From Limosilactobacillus rudii (GTDB lineage Bacteria > Bacillota > Bacilli > Lactobacillales > Lactobacillaceae): a stretch of DNA of 64,000 nucleotides. The notes below the pieces were generated by a model. It was not told where the DNA came from. It was given only the letters and a program-made list of their open reading frames with translations, and searched no databases. Position numbers and translations under genes: made by a program. Location of the stretch: contig NZ_JACIVB010000047.1 of NCBI RefSeq assembly GCF_014145455.1, forward strand, positions 1-64,000, in the 5' to 3' direction. Shown here piece after piece: positions 1-9,251 of this stretch (position 1 is its first letter; each line of letters opens with the position of its first letter).

Positions 1-2980
1 GACCATCACTGACAGCCTTGTCATAGGCCTTCTTAGCTTCTTCACTGCCGTTGATGTAACTTGGATCGTTGTGCGTTGCACTTTGACCATTCACATCGTT
101 GGTCAATGCTGTCTTGTCAACACTAGTTTCAACACTAGTATCGCTAGACTTTTTGCCGTCCTTAGCGGCGGATACTTTGATATTTGTACCATTAATATCT
201 TTTTGTGGAATGACAATACTATATGTGCCGTCATCACCAGCTTGTGCAGTACCAATTACAGTGCCATCTGATTTCTTAGCAGTAACTGTTGAACCTGCTT
301 CTGCTTTACCAGTTAATGTAGTCGTCTTAGTACCAGTTGTGCTATCAGTAGTTGTGTTCAACTTATTATCGGTAGGGTTAGCCATACCATTCAAAGCATT
401 TCTAGCATTAGTAATGTTAGTTAAGGCAGTAGATACCTGTTCTTCGGTTGCCAAATCATTTTTATCTACATCTTGCCCGGCTTTAATTGCATCTGTATAT
501 GCTTTTTGAAGATCTGAATCTGCATTCTTATAAGCATCACTATTTTCAACAGTAGATGCTTCATTGAGAGCTTCTTCAAGTTTAGTCTTATCTGCAGGAC
601 TATATGTAATAGTATCTGGAGTAGCATCAACATAATTCTTGGTAGCATTAACAGTGATTGTTGCACCCTTAGTTAAAGTAATTTTATTTCCATTAGCATC
701 TACTAATGGGACAGTGAAATTACCATTCTCATCAGTCTTGGTAGTGTAATTTAATTTAGTGGTATTATTCCCGTCGCTATTGACTGTATATTGATCTACA
801 GATGCAGTTGTAGGAAGTGTTACAGTACTTCCATCGCCATTCTTAATAGTAACGTTAACGTAAATGTCTCCATTACCGCTTTCAGAAGTTACATTACCTG
901 CAATTTGCTTGTTATCATTTGTACCATTTTCGAGCTTAACTGAATTGATATTTACATCTTCACCAGATGCAGTAAAGTATGCCGTACTCTTATAAACATC
1001 TGGATTAGTAAGAGTTGAAACTACATTATTAACCCCGGTTTCATTAGGACCAACGATACTATCAACAGTTGGCACACCATTCTTAAATGTAACTTTAATA
1101 GACTTAATAGGCGCAGACTCTTGACCATCAGCTAATTTAGTCTTAACACGGGTAAAGTTAATAGTACCGTTTTGAATTAAAGCTTTATTGGATCCGGTAT
1201 TCTTCGATAAATCAATATTAAATTCACCTGGTTGATCTGAAGTGAATTTACCACCAGATAGGTTAATAGCAGTAATATCACCACTACCATCACCAGAAAT
1301 ACTAAAGTTTGAGTGAGCAGCTAAGTCAACGGTACCAGTACCAGCGTTGATTAAACCACCACTATAAGTGTCTAAATTAGTAGCATTTACCTGTAATGTA
1401 CCATTATTAGTAATAGTTGCGGCACCATCTAGGTAGATTGGTCCAACTCTCTTTTCGTTAGATGCAGTAGGATCGCCGTTATTATTGATAATCAAGCTAC
1501 CATTATTGGTGATTGTTGAACCGTCACCAAGGTAAAGACCACCTGAAACGTATTTATCGCTACCGGTTTTCTCCGTGTTAATAGTTAAAATAGCATTCTT
1601 GCCGATACTTACTGAACTATTTTTATTAACATAAAGTCCACGAGCAATAGTCTGTGTACTTGAGTTAAATCCTTCAACCCGATTACCAGTATGTGGGTTC
1701 AAAGTAACGTTTGCATTATCTTCAACTACAACTGAAGAGCCTTTACCATCGATTTGGATCGGATTACCACTAACAGTTCTTAAAGTAGTATTGGTCCCAC
1801 TAGCAAAGACAACTTTTCCAGCAACATTACGGAACTCAATAATTTGCTGTTTATTGTTAGTTTTAGAATTAGCTTGATCTGTATACACTTCTTTACCATC
1901 TAATCCAACATAGGAGTTAACAGTTTGGGCAGTATTAGTTCCCTCAAAGGTAATAGTTGAAGCCTTGTTAGTATAAACTAATTGTGAGCCTTTAAAGTAA
2001 ATATCTTTAAAGATGGTGTTCTGAACGTTACAAATAAGACCCCAGTAGCTTCTACTAAAGATATTTAAATTACTATAAGTTACAGTGTTATTAGAAGACA
2101 TATTATAGTAATTATCTTGGAAATCAAGAGTATATTTCTTGTTAGAATTTGGGTCAGATTGAATAGTTAGATCACGAGCAGAGATGCTACCACTAGGAAC
2201 TGTAATGTCTGCTGCGACATTAATAGTATTAATGTTCTTATCACTAATTGCTTTCTTAAACTCTGCAGCAGTTGTAACTGTAGCAGTATGTGCGTCCTGT
2301 ACTAAAGACGTCTTAAGTAATTCACCATTAGTTATCATACTGCCCTTTCCAAGAGTAATAGTGTTAGTTTTCTTTTCGCTATTCTGGGTATCAGCAGTTT
2401 TATCACGGTCTTTTTGATCATTAGTAGTTGAATCTGCATCGGTTGCTATTTGAGCAGCACCACCGTTATCACTAGCATTAGCTGCTTGCTTATCAGTATC
2501 CTGGTCAGTACTTGCAAGAGCTACTGAACCTTTATCACCACTAGCAGTCACTGACTTTTCACTTACTTGATTAGAGCTAGTTTGTTGCTTAGCAGAACCA
2601 TCATTATTTACAGCTGTATTATTTTGTTTTTCATTCGTATTGTCATTAGTAGCTGAATTCTGGCCTTCTTCTGTCTTTTGGTTTGCTTTTTCATCTGTGG
2701 CTGTTTGATTTGCGGATGTTTGGTCACCAGCCTTAGTAGTCAAAGTAACTTCCTTTTGGTCAGCCAATAACTGCTGATCATCAGTATTGGTAGTATCTGC
2801 ATGATCAACGCTATTTCCGGTATCCGCGTGCGCAACTATTTGACCGCCACCGTAGACACTAAAAGTGATTCCTAGTAATACTGAGGCAACTCCAACGTTT
2901 AACTTACGAAGTGCGAACCGTTGTTTTTCATTCTTCCGATTCTTTTCAGCAATTAACTTTCGGTTATTTTTGGAAACCAT
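1..2980 (-). CDS. Large YSIRK-type surface adhesin (partial, C-terminus beyond the left edge)
   Basis: An open frame of 993 codons runs off the left edge, so repeats, wall-spanning region and any LPXTG anchor are not visible. The N-terminus has a long basic leader with RFALRKLNVGVASVLLG, a YSIRK/GS-type export signal, and an AHA cleavage region near residue 50. Residues about 55-180 are Ser/Thr/Asn/Asp/Gln-rich and low in complexity. Residues about 190-560 carry short beta-strand repeats such as ITNNGSL and ITNNGTL, typical of a right-handed beta-helix. A FIVAR-like helical module lies at about 795-865, an Ig-like module with TLTGKAEAGSTVTA at about 880-945, and another FIVAR-like start at the edge. 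The ATG at 2980 is chosen over an in-frame ATG at 2986 because GGGGG lies 8 nt upstream of the former. It is probably an adhesin or biofilm protein; the ligand is unknown. Sortase A at 15.6-16.3 kb would be its anchoring enzyme. Confidence 0.85.
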   Translation of the reverse strand, partial: MVSKNNRKLIAEKNRKNEKQRFALRKLNVGVASVLLGITFSVYGGGQIVAHADTGNSVDHADTTNTDDQQLLADQKEVTLTTKAGDQTSANQTATDEKANQKTEEGQNSATNDNTNEKQNNTAVNNDGSAKQQTSSNQVSEKSVTASGDKGSVALASTDQDTDKQAANASDNGGAAQIATDADSTTNDQKDRDKTADTQNSEKKTNTITLGKGSMITNGELLKTSLVQDAHTATVTTAAEFKKAISDKNINTINVAADITVPSGSISARDLTIQSDPNSNKKYTLDFQDNYYNMSSNNTVTYSNLNIFSRSYWGLICNVQNTIFKDIYFKGSQLVYTNKASTITFEGTNTAQTVNSYVGLDGKEVYTDQANSKTNNKQQIIEFRNVAGKVVFASGTNTTLRTVSGNPIQIDGKGSSVVVEDNANVTLNPHTGNRVEGFNSSTQTIARGLYVNKNSSVSIGKNAILTINTEKTGSDKYVSGGLYLGDGSTITNNGSLIINNNGDPTASNEKRVGPIYLDGAATITNNGTLQVNATNLDTYSGGLINAGTGTVDLAAHSNFSISGDGSGDITAINLSGGKFTSDQPGEFNIDLSKNTGSNKALIQNGTINFTRVKTKLADGQESAPIKSIKVTFKNGVPTVDSIVGPNETGVNNVVSTLTNPDVYKSTAYFTASGEDVNINSVKLENGTNDNKQIAGNVTSESGNGDIYVNVTIKNGDGSTVTLPTTASVDQYTVNSDGNNTTKLNYTTKTDENGNFTVPLVDANGNKITLTKGATITVNATKNYVDATPDTITYSPADKTKLEEALNEASTVENSDAYKNADSDLQKAYTDAIKAGQDVDKNDLATEEQVSTALTNITNARNALNGMANPTDNKLNTTTDSTTGTKTTTLTGKAEAGSTVTAKKSDGTVIGTAQAGDDGTYSIVIPQKDINGTNIKVSAAKDGKKSSDTSVETSVDKTALTNDVNGQSATHNDPSYINGSEEAKKAYDKAVSDG

Positions 2981-3012
2981 ATGCATATCCCCCGATTCAT
3001 AATTTTTCTACT

Positions 3013-3106
3013 AAAAAAAGCCACTTTAACTAGATGAATCTGTTAATTAATCGTCTTATCAACTGGATTAATAACTTTTATTTTCAGATATCAGTTAAAA
3101 GTAGCC
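3013..3106 (-). terminator. Attenuator-like terminator in the surface-protein leader
   Basis: On the minus strand GCTACTTTTAACT (3105-3093) pairs with AGTTAAAGTGGC (3031-3020), giving 12 bp with one bulged T and one G-U. TTTTTTT follows at 3019-3013. The long loop holds nested pairing (GTTATTAATC with GATTAATTAAC), so the whole element can fold into an extended stem. It lies 33 nt before the adhesin ATG, so adhesin transcription probably needs read-through. Confidence 0.6.
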
Positions 3107-3107
3107 A

Positions 3108-3158
3108 CTATCCTTCATCTAATGCCTTTTTAAAGAAATCTTTCCCCATAATGAACAC
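3108..3158 (-). CDS. Putative 16-residue leader peptide upstream of the surface protein
   Basis: A GTG start lies 9 nt downstream of a perfect AAGGAG (3173-3168). The frame reads V(M)FIMGKDFFKKALDEG and then TAG. It is followed at once by an inverted repeat ending in seven T. The last codons (TAGATGAA, 3121-3114) can pair with TTCATCTA (3038-3031), which abuts the 3' arm of the terminator. This is the layout of a translation-coupled attenuator. The peptide resembles nothing I know. Its translation is inferred from the Shine-Dalgarno sequence and position only. Confidence 0.45.
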   Translation of the reverse strand: MFIMGKDFFKKALDEG

Positions 3159-3191
3159 TAAAGACTTCTCCTTAAAAACAATTACATGATA

Positions 3192-3220
3192 AGTATAACT
3201 TATCTAAATTTTGCCAGCAA
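3192..3220 (-). promoter_or_regulatory. Promoter candidate for the surface-protein leader
   Basis: Reading the minus strand, TTGCTG (3220-3215) is followed by a 17-nt spacer and TATACT (3197-3192). This puts the start near 3185 and gives about a 205-nt leader before the adhesin ATG. No equally good promoter lies between the leader terminator and the adhesin start. Confidence 0.5.
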
Positions 3221-3277
3221 CCATATTAAGGGATTTATAAAACCTTTGCCCAATGGTCATGAAGATTTGAATATAAG

Positions 3278-3321
3278 CTAAAAAATAACACCTTCCAGTA
3301 AGATTTACTGAAAAGTGTTAT
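3278..3321 (-). terminator. Rho-independent terminator after cshA
   Basis: Minus strand: ATAACACTTTTCAGTAA, short loop, TTACTGGAAGGTGTTAT, then TTTTTT. It lies just downstream of the helicase stop codon. Confidence 0.85.
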
Positions 3322-3328
3322 CTATCTA

Positions 3329-4819
3329 TTAATCTTCTTTTCGGTGACGGATATTAAATGAGTGGCGGCTTGAATGGCTCTTACCGTGGTTGTCATTGCG
3401 GTGGCCACCATGACGACGGCGGTAATTCTTTCGACGATAGTGGTTGCCACCATGGTAATTATTTCGGCCACCATTGCGGTTATTGCGCTTATTACGCCGT
3501 GGCAATGGTCGTTCCGGTGTAATTTTGACTGGTACTTCGCTCGCTGCTTCCTTCGTCATGTTATTGAGCAAGGCGGCAACAAGGTCGGTCGCATTGTGAG
3601 TTTCAAGTAATTTTTCTGCTGCTTCTTGGTAACGGTCAGTTGAATCCTGAGCAATCAATTCGTCAATATCATTGAAGGCAGATGCCACTTGTCCCTTGAA
3701 TGCCTCTTCAGCTGTTGGTGGCTTCAATGGTAACATTCGGACACGAGTTAACTTTTCAATTTCATGCAAGTAATCCATCTCATTAGGGGTGACAAACGTT
3801 AATGACACGCCATGATGTCCGGCCCGACCTGTCCGACCAATCCGGTGAACATAGCTATCGGGATCAGATGGAATATCATAATTGTACACATGGGTCACAC
3901 CAGAAATATCAAGTCCCCGGGCAGCGACATCGGTGGCTACCAAAATGTCAAGCTCATTATTTTTGAACTTCCACATAATCTTTGACCGCTTATCCTGGGT
4001 GAGGTCACCGTGAATTCCGGCAGCATTGTATCCTCGGGCAATCAATCCCTTTGATAATTCATCCACCCGGCGTTTGGTTCGACCAAAGACAATCGTCAAA
4101 TCGGGATCTTGCACATCAATCAACCGGGTCATAATATCAAATTTTTCGTAATCACGTGCGCGAACGTAATATTGATCAACAAGGTCAGTCGTCAATTCTT
4201 TGGCTTTAATCCGCACAGTCGCTGGATCAGTCATAAACTGAACCCCAATCTTTTTGATCTCTGGTGGCATCGTTGCGGAGAAGAGCAGTGTCTGCCGCTC
4301 TTCAGGAGTTTCCTTAATAATTGCTTCAATGTCATCAAGGAATCCCATGTTAAGCATCTCATCTGCTTCATCTAAGACCAACGTATTAATGTGATCAAGC
4401 TTAACGGTATGACGGTTAATATGGTCACGTAATCGGCCTGGTGTCCCGACAAGGATCTGTGGGTGCTGCTTTAAACTCTTAATCTGGCGACGAATATCTG
4501 CCCCACCATAAACAACTTGAACACGGACACGCTTGTCTTTTCCCAACCGGTAAAGTTCTTCTTGTGTCTGAATGGCAAGTTCACGAGTTGGGGAAATGAT
4601 AATTGCCTGAATATTGGGGTTATCAGTATCTACCTTTTCAATGATTGGCAACCCGAAAGCAGCTGTCTTTCCTGTCCCAGTTTGCGCTTGGCCAATAACA
4701 TCTTTGCCATCTAAAACCATTGGAATCGTTTGTTCTTGGATTGGCGTTGCTTCTTCATATCCGCTCCGCTTAATTGCTTTTAATAGGCTATCTGATAAGC
4801 CTAATTCACTAAACTTCAA
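3329..4819 (-). CDS. cshA: DEAD-box RNA helicase CshA
   Basis: ATP-dependent RNA helicase of 496 aa, expected to act in RNA decay, ribosome assembly and cold adaptation. Motifs in order: Q motif (FSELGLSDSLLKAIKRSGYE with TPIQ), Walker A AQTGTGKT (about 45-52), PTRELA, DEAD in VLDEADEM, SAT, and HRIGRTGRAG. After a helical dimerization-like segment the tail (about 440-496) is rich in Arg, Gly, Asn and His, as in RNA-binding tails of CshA proteins. The start is TTG at 4819 with AGGAGG 9 nt upstream. It follows murF by 72 nt on the same strand, the murF-cshA order common in lactobacilli. A weak hairpin in that gap (about 4846-4878) could separate transcripts. Identification is firm. Confidence 0.95.
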   Translation of the reverse strand: MKFSELGLSDSLLKAIKRSGYEEATPIQEQTIPMVLDGKDVIGQAQTGTGKTAAFGLPIIEKVDTDNPNIQAIIISPTRELAIQTQEELYRLGKDKRVRVQVVYGGADIRRQIKSLKQHPQILVGTPGRLRDHINRHTVKLDHINTLVLDEADEMLNMGFLDDIEAIIKETPEERQTLLFSATMPPEIKKIGVQFMTDPATVRIKAKELTTDLVDQYYVRARDYEKFDIMTRLIDVQDPDLTIVFGRTKRRVDELSKGLIARGYNAAGIHGDLTQDKRSKIMWKFKNNELDILVATDVAARGLDISGVTHVYNYDIPSDPDSYVHRIGRTGRAGHHGVSLTFVTPNEMDYLHEIEKLTRVRMLPLKPPTAEEAFKGQVASAFNDIDELIAQDSTDRYQEAAEKLLETHNATDLVAALLNNMTKEAASEVPVKITPERPLPRRNKRNNRNGGRNNYHGGNHYRRKNYRRRHGGHRNDNHGKSHSSRHSFNIRHRKED

Positions 4820-4891
4820 AAATTTTCCTCCTAAAAATGACCAGCCGACTCATGATATAAGCATCAGCAATCGACTGGCAACATATATTAC

Positions 4892-6271
4892 TTATTCTGC
4901 TTTTAATGCCGTAAGAACTTCTTCAAGATGAATCCCATGACTAGCCTTTAATAAGACAAGGTCATCACCCGTCAGAGTCGATGTAAGGTCGGCAATTAAT
5001 TGATTAAGGTCACTCGCAGCATAATGATGAATATTATCTGCAGGGTAACCGTCCTGGATCAACTTATCTTTAAGATTCTTCATTTGTTCACCAACAAGGT
5101 AAACACTATTAATCTTTTGTGGGTCAATCTCTTCTGCTAAACTTGCGTGCAACCGTGGCGCTGCATTTCCCAACTCAAGCATATCACCAAGAACGGCAAT
5201 TCGACGACCGTTTATAGGCATCGCTGAAATGGTCTTGAGGACCTGTTTGGCAGCTGTTGGGTTTGAGTTGTAAACATCGCTTAGGATCTGCTCACCATTT
5301 TTTCCATCAACCCATTCAGCGCGATTCTCGGTTAATTCAACATTAGCAAGCGCTTCTCTCATATGAGCCGGCGTAATGTGTAGAATATGGCCAACACCAA
5401 TTGCTGCTAACGCGTTATTAACGTTATATTCACCAACCATTGGAATCATAAATTGCTCCTCAGGCCATTCATTTACCGTAAATGTCAATTGACGTGGTTG
5501 TTCTTTAACACTTGTCGCATACAAGTCATTGCTTAGCTGCCGACCAAAGCGTGTCTGTTGCTGAGGAATATCCTTTGCACGTTCCTCTAGCAGTGGTTCA
5601 TCCCCATTGAATACAAGCATCCCATCTGCCTTTAACCCGTGGGTAATTTCCATCTTTGCATCTGCAATCTTATCACGAGTTCCAAAGAATTCAATATGAG
5701 CTTCACCAATCATCGTGATTACCGCAATATCTGGGTTAACAAGTTTGCTCAAAAAGTCGAGTTGACCAAACCGGTCCATCCCCATCTCAACAACTACTAC
5801 TTCAGTATTGGCTTCCATATTGAGCAGGGTCACTGGAACCCCAATCTCATTGTTAAAATTAGCATATGTCTTGGTGACATTAAACTGTGTGCTCAAAATT
5901 GATGCAATCATATCCTTCGTCGTCGTCTTGCCATTACTCCCCGTAACCGCAATAACTATAGGATTGATTTTATGTAAATAATATTTACCTAATTGCTGCA
6001 ATGCTTTAAGAGGGTCACTAACAACTAATAACGGATGCGTCTGGTCCGTTATCTCATGGTCGCTGGCCCACAAACTAGCTACTGCACCATTAGCAAAAGC
6101 ACTTGGTACATATTGATGACCATCTTGAACCCCTTGCAACGGAACAAATAAGCTCCCTTGCTCTAGGTGACGGCTATCAAATGACACGTTGGTCACTTCT
6201 ATGTCTTTCCATTGTTCAATATCATTCTGCGCGTTGATCGCCTTAGCAATTTCCGCTAATTTCATTTTCAT
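4892..6271 (-). CDS. murF: UDP-N-acetylmuramoyl-tripeptide--D-alanyl-D-alanine ligase
   Basis: Adds the D-Ala-D-Ala (or D-Ala-D-Lac) dipeptide to the UDP-MurNAc-tripeptide, the last cytoplasmic step of peptidoglycan precursor synthesis. The 459-aa protein has the Mur ligase layout: N-terminal UMP-binding domain, ATP-binding loop TGSNGKTTTKD near 110-120, central NNEIGVP and MGMDRFGQ motifs, and a C-terminal domain with VLGDMLELG. The ATG at 6271 (MKMKL) sits about 10 nt after AGAGG; an internal ATG two codons later is also possible. It is first in the murF-cshA pair and has its own promoter candidate. Confidence 0.95.
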   Translation of the reverse strand: MKMKLAEIAKAINAQNDIEQWKDIEVTNVSFDSRHLEQGSLFVPLQGVQDGHQYVPSAFANGAVASLWASDHEITDQTHPLLVVSDPLKALQQLGKYYLHKINPIVIAVTGSNGKTTTKDMIASILSTQFNVTKTYANFNNEIGVPVTLLNMEANTEVVVVEMGMDRFGQLDFLSKLVNPDIAVITMIGEAHIEFFGTRDKIADAKMEITHGLKADGMLVFNGDEPLLEERAKDIPQQQTRFGRQLSNDLYATSVKEQPRQLTFTVNEWPEEQFMIPMVGEYNVNNALAAIGVGHILHITPAHMREALANVELTENRAEWVDGKNGEQILSDVYNSNPTAAKQVLKTISAMPINGRRIAVLGDMLELGNAAPRLHASLAEEIDPQKINSVYLVGEQMKNLKDKLIQDGYPADNIHHYAASDLNQLIADLTSTLTGDDLVLLKASHGIHLEEVLTALKAE

Positions 6272-6314
6272 GAAAAAGATACCTCTTCTTTTGATACTTT
6301 GGTCTAGCTTTTTA

Positions 6315-6323
6315 ATTATATCA
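6315..6323 (-). promoter_or_regulatory. Extended -10 promoter for murF-cshA
   Basis: Minus strand reads TGATATAAT, that is TGn followed by a perfect TATAAT (6320-6315), about 45 nt before the murF ATG. The -35 region is poor, as is usual for extended -10 promoters. Confidence 0.5.
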
Positions 6324-6382
6324 CCCTCGCTAGTATAAGGCGATTAAAAACGCGAATGTTAGATAAATTGAAGCTAGATATT

Positions 6383-6427
6383 ATTAAGAGGTTGGAAAAA
6401 ACAAGATGTTTTCCCAACCTCTTATTA
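6383..6427 (-). terminator. Long inverted repeat downstream of htpX
   Basis: AATAAGAGGTTGG pairs with CCAACCTCTTAATAA around an A/T-rich inner stem. The T tract is weak (AATAATATCT on the minus strand). It is probably the terminator of lemA-htpX. Confidence 0.6.
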
Positions 6428-6464
6428 CTAGTTGTTGCCAAGTGGTGGCAGATTTAATATACCA

Positions 6465-7361
6465 TTACATCTCTCTTAATCGGGCAATCCGCTTATCTAG
6501 TGGCGGGTGAGTATCAAAAAGATTAGAGAAGGGATGATGCTTGGCATTTTTTTCTGGATCACTAATGTACAACGCTGAACTACTTGGATCGACATGCTTC
6601 ATCGGAACAGCCGTCTTTAGTTTTTCAAGCGCGCTAATCATCCCCTGCGGATTACGCGTCAATTCAACGGCACCGGCATCTGCTAAGTATTCTCGATTAC
6701 GGGAAAGGGCCATCTGAGCAATCGTTGCTGCAATCGGCGCAAGAAATATCAGTAAGATTGAACCGACTAATGCAAAGATACTTGATGGATTATCACGATC
6801 ATCATTACTGCTCCGGCCACCAATCCACCAAAAATTACCAGCAAAGTTAACAAGCATTGCAATCGCAGAAGCCAACGCCAATGCAATCGTCTGCAAACGA
6901 ATATCATAATTGCGGACGTGGGTCATTTCATGGGCCATTACCCCTTCTAATTCCTCACGATTCATCCGTTCCATTAAACCGGTTGTGGCTGCAACCGCCG
7001 CGTGCTGAGGATCATTTCCCGTTGCAAATGCGTTGGGACTTGGATCATGAATAATGTAAACTTTTGGCATCGGCACCTGAGCAACTAGCGCCATATCTTC
7101 AACAATATGCCATAATTCAGGAGCATCACTTGCTGAACGTACTTCAGTTGCATTGTTCATCCGCATCACCACGTCCGTCGATTGACCAATAATTACCGCC
7201 ATATAAATGACCGCGATAATCGCCGCAACGATCATTCCACCAACCGCTGTACGAGCAAATAAGTAGCCAACTGCTGCACCAATTAATGCCACTAACATGA
7301 AGAAGCCAAACATCACTAGAATGGTTTTACGTTTATTACGGGCAATTTGTTGGTATAACAT
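6465..7361 (-). CDS. htpX: Membrane zinc metalloprotease HtpX
   Basis: M48-family integral membrane protease that degrades misfolded membrane proteins. The 298-aa protein has two N-terminal membrane segments (about 15-35 and 38-60), the zinc motif HEMTH in [11 protein letters not shown], two more hydrophobic segments, and a downstream EYLADA segment that supplies the third ligand (Glu). C-terminal THPPLDKRI is typical of the family. It starts 2 nt after the lemA stop, so the two are co-transcribed, a common pairing. Confidence 0.95.
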   Translation of the reverse strand: MLYQQIARNKRKTILVMFGFFMLVALIGAAVGYLFARTAVGGMIVAAIIAVIYMAVIIGQSTDVVMRMNNATEVRSASDAPELWHIVEDMALVAQVPMPKVYIIHDPSPNAFATGNDPQHAAVAATTGLMERMNREELEGVMAHEMTHVRNYDIRLQTIALALASAIAMLVNFAGNFWWIGGRSSNDDRDNPSSIFALVGSILLIFLAPIAATIAQMALSRNREYLADAGAVELTRNPQGMISALEKLKTAVPMKHVDPSSSALYISDPEKNAKHHPFSNLFDTHPPLDKRIARLREM

Positions 7362-7363
7362 GT

Positions 7364-7933
7364 TTAATCACCTAAATCATCAAACGAAACTTTCGGCACA
7401 GCTTTTGCTTCTGCTGGTACTTGTAGGTAATCCATTTGCTGGAAGTGATGAATTTTAGCGATGATGTTACTTGGAAATGATTGAATCTTAGCATCAAGCG
7501 CTGCAACCGTACTGTTGTATAGCTGACGGGAATAAGCAATCTTATTTTCCGTATTTGTCAATTCTTCCATTAACTTTTGGTATTCCGCACTCGCTTTTAA
7601 ATCAGGATAATTTTCGGCGACGGCAAATAATGTCCGTAACGTTCCTGTTAATTCATTTGAAACTTCCATCTTTTGCGCGTGATCGCTATCAGGAATATTG
7701 TTTAACTGGGTCCGTAACTTAGTAACCTTTTCTAGCGTACCAGCTTCGTACTTGCTATATCCCTTCACCGTCGAAATCAAGTTGGGGATCAAGTCGTTTC
7801 GTCGCTGTAGCTGAACATCAATCTGACTCCATGATTCTTGAGCGTGCGTCCGCAGTTGAATCAAACTGTTGTATAGTCCCGCATATATTGCAATTAGCAA
7901 AACAATGACAACAATTATTATAATAAGGGTCAT
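7364..7933 (-). CDS. lemA: LemA family membrane-anchored coiled-coil protein
   Basis: 189-aa protein with one N-terminal membrane helix (residues 2-20), then a LemA core of long helices ([20 protein letters not shown] is the signature). The molecular role is unsettled; it is often paired with the HtpX protease, as here. The ATG at 7933 has AAGGAGG about 7 nt upstream. An upstream promoter candidate reads away from the phosphatase gene on the other strand. Confidence 0.92.
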   Translation of the reverse strand: MTLIIIIVVIVLLIAIYAGLYNSLIQLRTHAQESWSQIDVQLQRRNDLIPNLISTVKGYSKYEAGTLEKVTKLRTQLNNIPDSDHAQKMEVSNELTGTLRTLFAVAENYPDLKASAEYQKLMEELTNTENKIAYSRQLYNSTVAALDAKIQSFPSNIIAKIHHFQQMDYLQVPAEAKAVPKVSFDDLGD

Positions 7934-7965
7934 TGGAGTTCCTCCTTAATTAATATTTATCACTA

Positions 7966-7995
7966 ATTTTACCAAAATCTTAAGTCTTATGTCAT
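7966..7995 (-). promoter_or_regulatory. Promoter for lemA-htpX
   Basis: Minus strand: ATGACA (7995-7990), 18-nt spacer, TAAAAT (7971-7966) preceded by TGG, an extended -10. It lies about 33 nt before the lemA ATG. Confidence 0.55.
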
Positions 7996-8061
7996 TACTG
8001 ATAAATGTTTTAGCAAAATATAATAATTTTCGGTATGATAGATAGAAAATGAGGTGATAAA

Positions 8062-8526
8062 ATGAACGTTTTATTTGTTTGTTTAGGAAACATCTGTCGC
8101 TCCCCAATGGCCGAAGCAATGTTCAAGCAAATGGTTGATGAAGCGGGCCTAAATAATAAGATTAACGTCGATTCTGCTGGAACAAGCAGCGAAGAAGAAG
8201 GCAACGGTCCGCATCCTGGCGCAGTCAAAACAATGCATGCCCACGGCCTATCAACTGACGGTTTAATTTCCCGGCCAATTACGCCGCAAGACTTTGCGTG
8301 GGCAGACTATATTATCTGTATGGACAATATGAATAAGTATAATCTTCAACGAATCGCTCCGGCAAAAGACCGCGATAAAATTCATCTAGCTTATGAAGTA
8401 ATCCCCGGTAAGGCGAGCCAGGAAATTCCTGATCCATGGTATACCCACCGCTTTGAAGATACCTATAATAGTTTAAATGAGACTTTGCCACAATGGCTGG
8501 ATAAAATATCTAAAAATTTACACTAA
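8062..8526 (+). CDS. Low-molecular-weight protein tyrosine phosphatase
   Basis: 154-aa cytosolic phosphatase. The P-loop VCLGNICRS at the N-terminus gives nucleophile Cys7 and Arg13 in C-x5-R. The general-acid loop IPDPWY is near residue 125. Length and motif positions are standard for the LMW-PTP family, which also includes arsenate reductases; the DPWY loop favours the phosphatase. It is a single-gene unit, divergent from lemA, with a -10-like TATGAT at 8034-8039 and a shared terminator downstream. No tyrosine kinase is adjacent, so the substrate is unknown. Confidence 0.9.
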   Translation: MNVLFVCLGNICRSPMAEAMFKQMVDEAGLNNKINVDSAGTSSEEEGNGPHPGAVKTMHAHGLSTDGLISRPITPQDFAWADYIICMDNMNKYNLQRIAPAKDRDKIHLAYEVIPGKASQEIPDPWYTHRFEDTYNSLNETLPQWLDKISKNLH

Positions 8527-8530
8527 CTAC

Positions 8531-8577
8531 AAAACGGAAAGTCACGCTTAATCTCCAGCGTTCCTTTCCGTTTTTCT
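8531..8577. terminator. Bidirectional terminator between convergent genes
   Basis: AACGGAAAG pairs with CTTTCCGTT, with an inner ACGCT/AGCGT stem. TTTTTCTT follows on the plus strand and TTTT on the minus strand. It ends both the phosphatase gene and the five-gene ppsA operon. Confidence 0.85.
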
Positions 8578-9233
8578 TATAATTCAAATTGATTGTACGA
8601 AGCAATTGTCGTCTGATCGTCGGTTAAAATCATCTTCATCACGGCACCATTATGCAGATTCTCATACTTTCGGTGCGCATCCCCATACATTCCTGCAATA
8701 TATTGAATAATTGAGCCATGAGCAACAACCACAACATTACGATTGTCCGGTAAGTGACGTAGGAAGGCAATTGCTTGTTTTACACGCGCATTTAGCTCAG
8801 TGCTATCTTCTGCGAGGTGGGCTGGATCGGCCGCTTTAAGCAAATCATGTGCCTTTTCAACTCCAAACTCATCAACTAGTTCGCCAATTCGCCGGAACCG
8901 TTTTTCACCAAGGAAGCTGGCCCATATTGCTCCTTCCTCATTACTATGCCCTTCAAAGGAACCATAGAAGACTTCACGGAAAAACTCTTTTTGAATTGGC
9001 TCTTTCATCGTTGCCGTCGGATGGTCAGCAATTAAAATTCTGGCCGTATCCACCGCCCGCTTTAAGTCACTAGAAAAGAGATAGTCTATCCGTAAGTCAG
9101 CAAGTACTTCACCTATTTTCCGCGCGTTTTCAATTCCCTTTTCAGTCAAAGGAGTATCTGACCATCCCTGCAAACGGGCGAACCGGTTAAAATACGTCTC
9201 CCCGTGTCGAACAAAGTAAACTGTAATTGCCAT
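8577..9233 (-). CDS. Histidine phosphatase family protein (phosphoglycerate mutase-like)
   Basis: 218-aa protein with the branch-1 histidine phosphatase signature FVRHGETYFN (phosphorylated His near residue 9) and the second catalytic His in VVVAHGSII near 170. Its length fits GpmB/broad phosphatase members better than the 228-250 aa dPGM enzymes, so it may be a sugar-phosphate or other phosphatase rather than glycolytic mutase. It is the last gene of the ppsA - beta-helix - tpiA - fba operon (18-nt gap to fba). A phosphatase acting on fructose 1,6-bisphosphate would fit that context, but this is speculation. Confidence 0.85.
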   Translation of the reverse strand: MAITVYFVRHGETYFNRFARLQGWSDTPLTEKGIENARKIGEVLADLRIDYLFSSDLKRAVDTARILIADHPTATMKEPIQKEFFREVFYGSFEGHSNEEGAIWASFLGEKRFRRIGELVDEFGVEKAHDLLKAADPAHLAEDSTELNARVKQAIAFLRHLPDNRNVVVVAHGSIIQYIAGMYGDAHRKYENLHNGAVMKMILTDDQTTIASYNQFEL

Positions 9234-9251
9234 TCCACAACCTCCATTATT

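Noticed and set aside
71-509. Plus-strand frames within the adhesin region
   Set aside because: They are antisense shadows of the Thr/Val/Ala-rich minus-strand adhesin, which is open throughout.
3114-3121. The crossed repeats of the adhesin leader as a simple operator
   Set aside because: They lie downstream of the promoter, flank a leader ORF and a T-tract, and make better sense as RNA pairing.
4846-4878. Terminator between murF and cshA
   Set aside because: The CCAGTCGA/TCGGCTGG hairpin has no real T tract, so it was not listed as a terminator.
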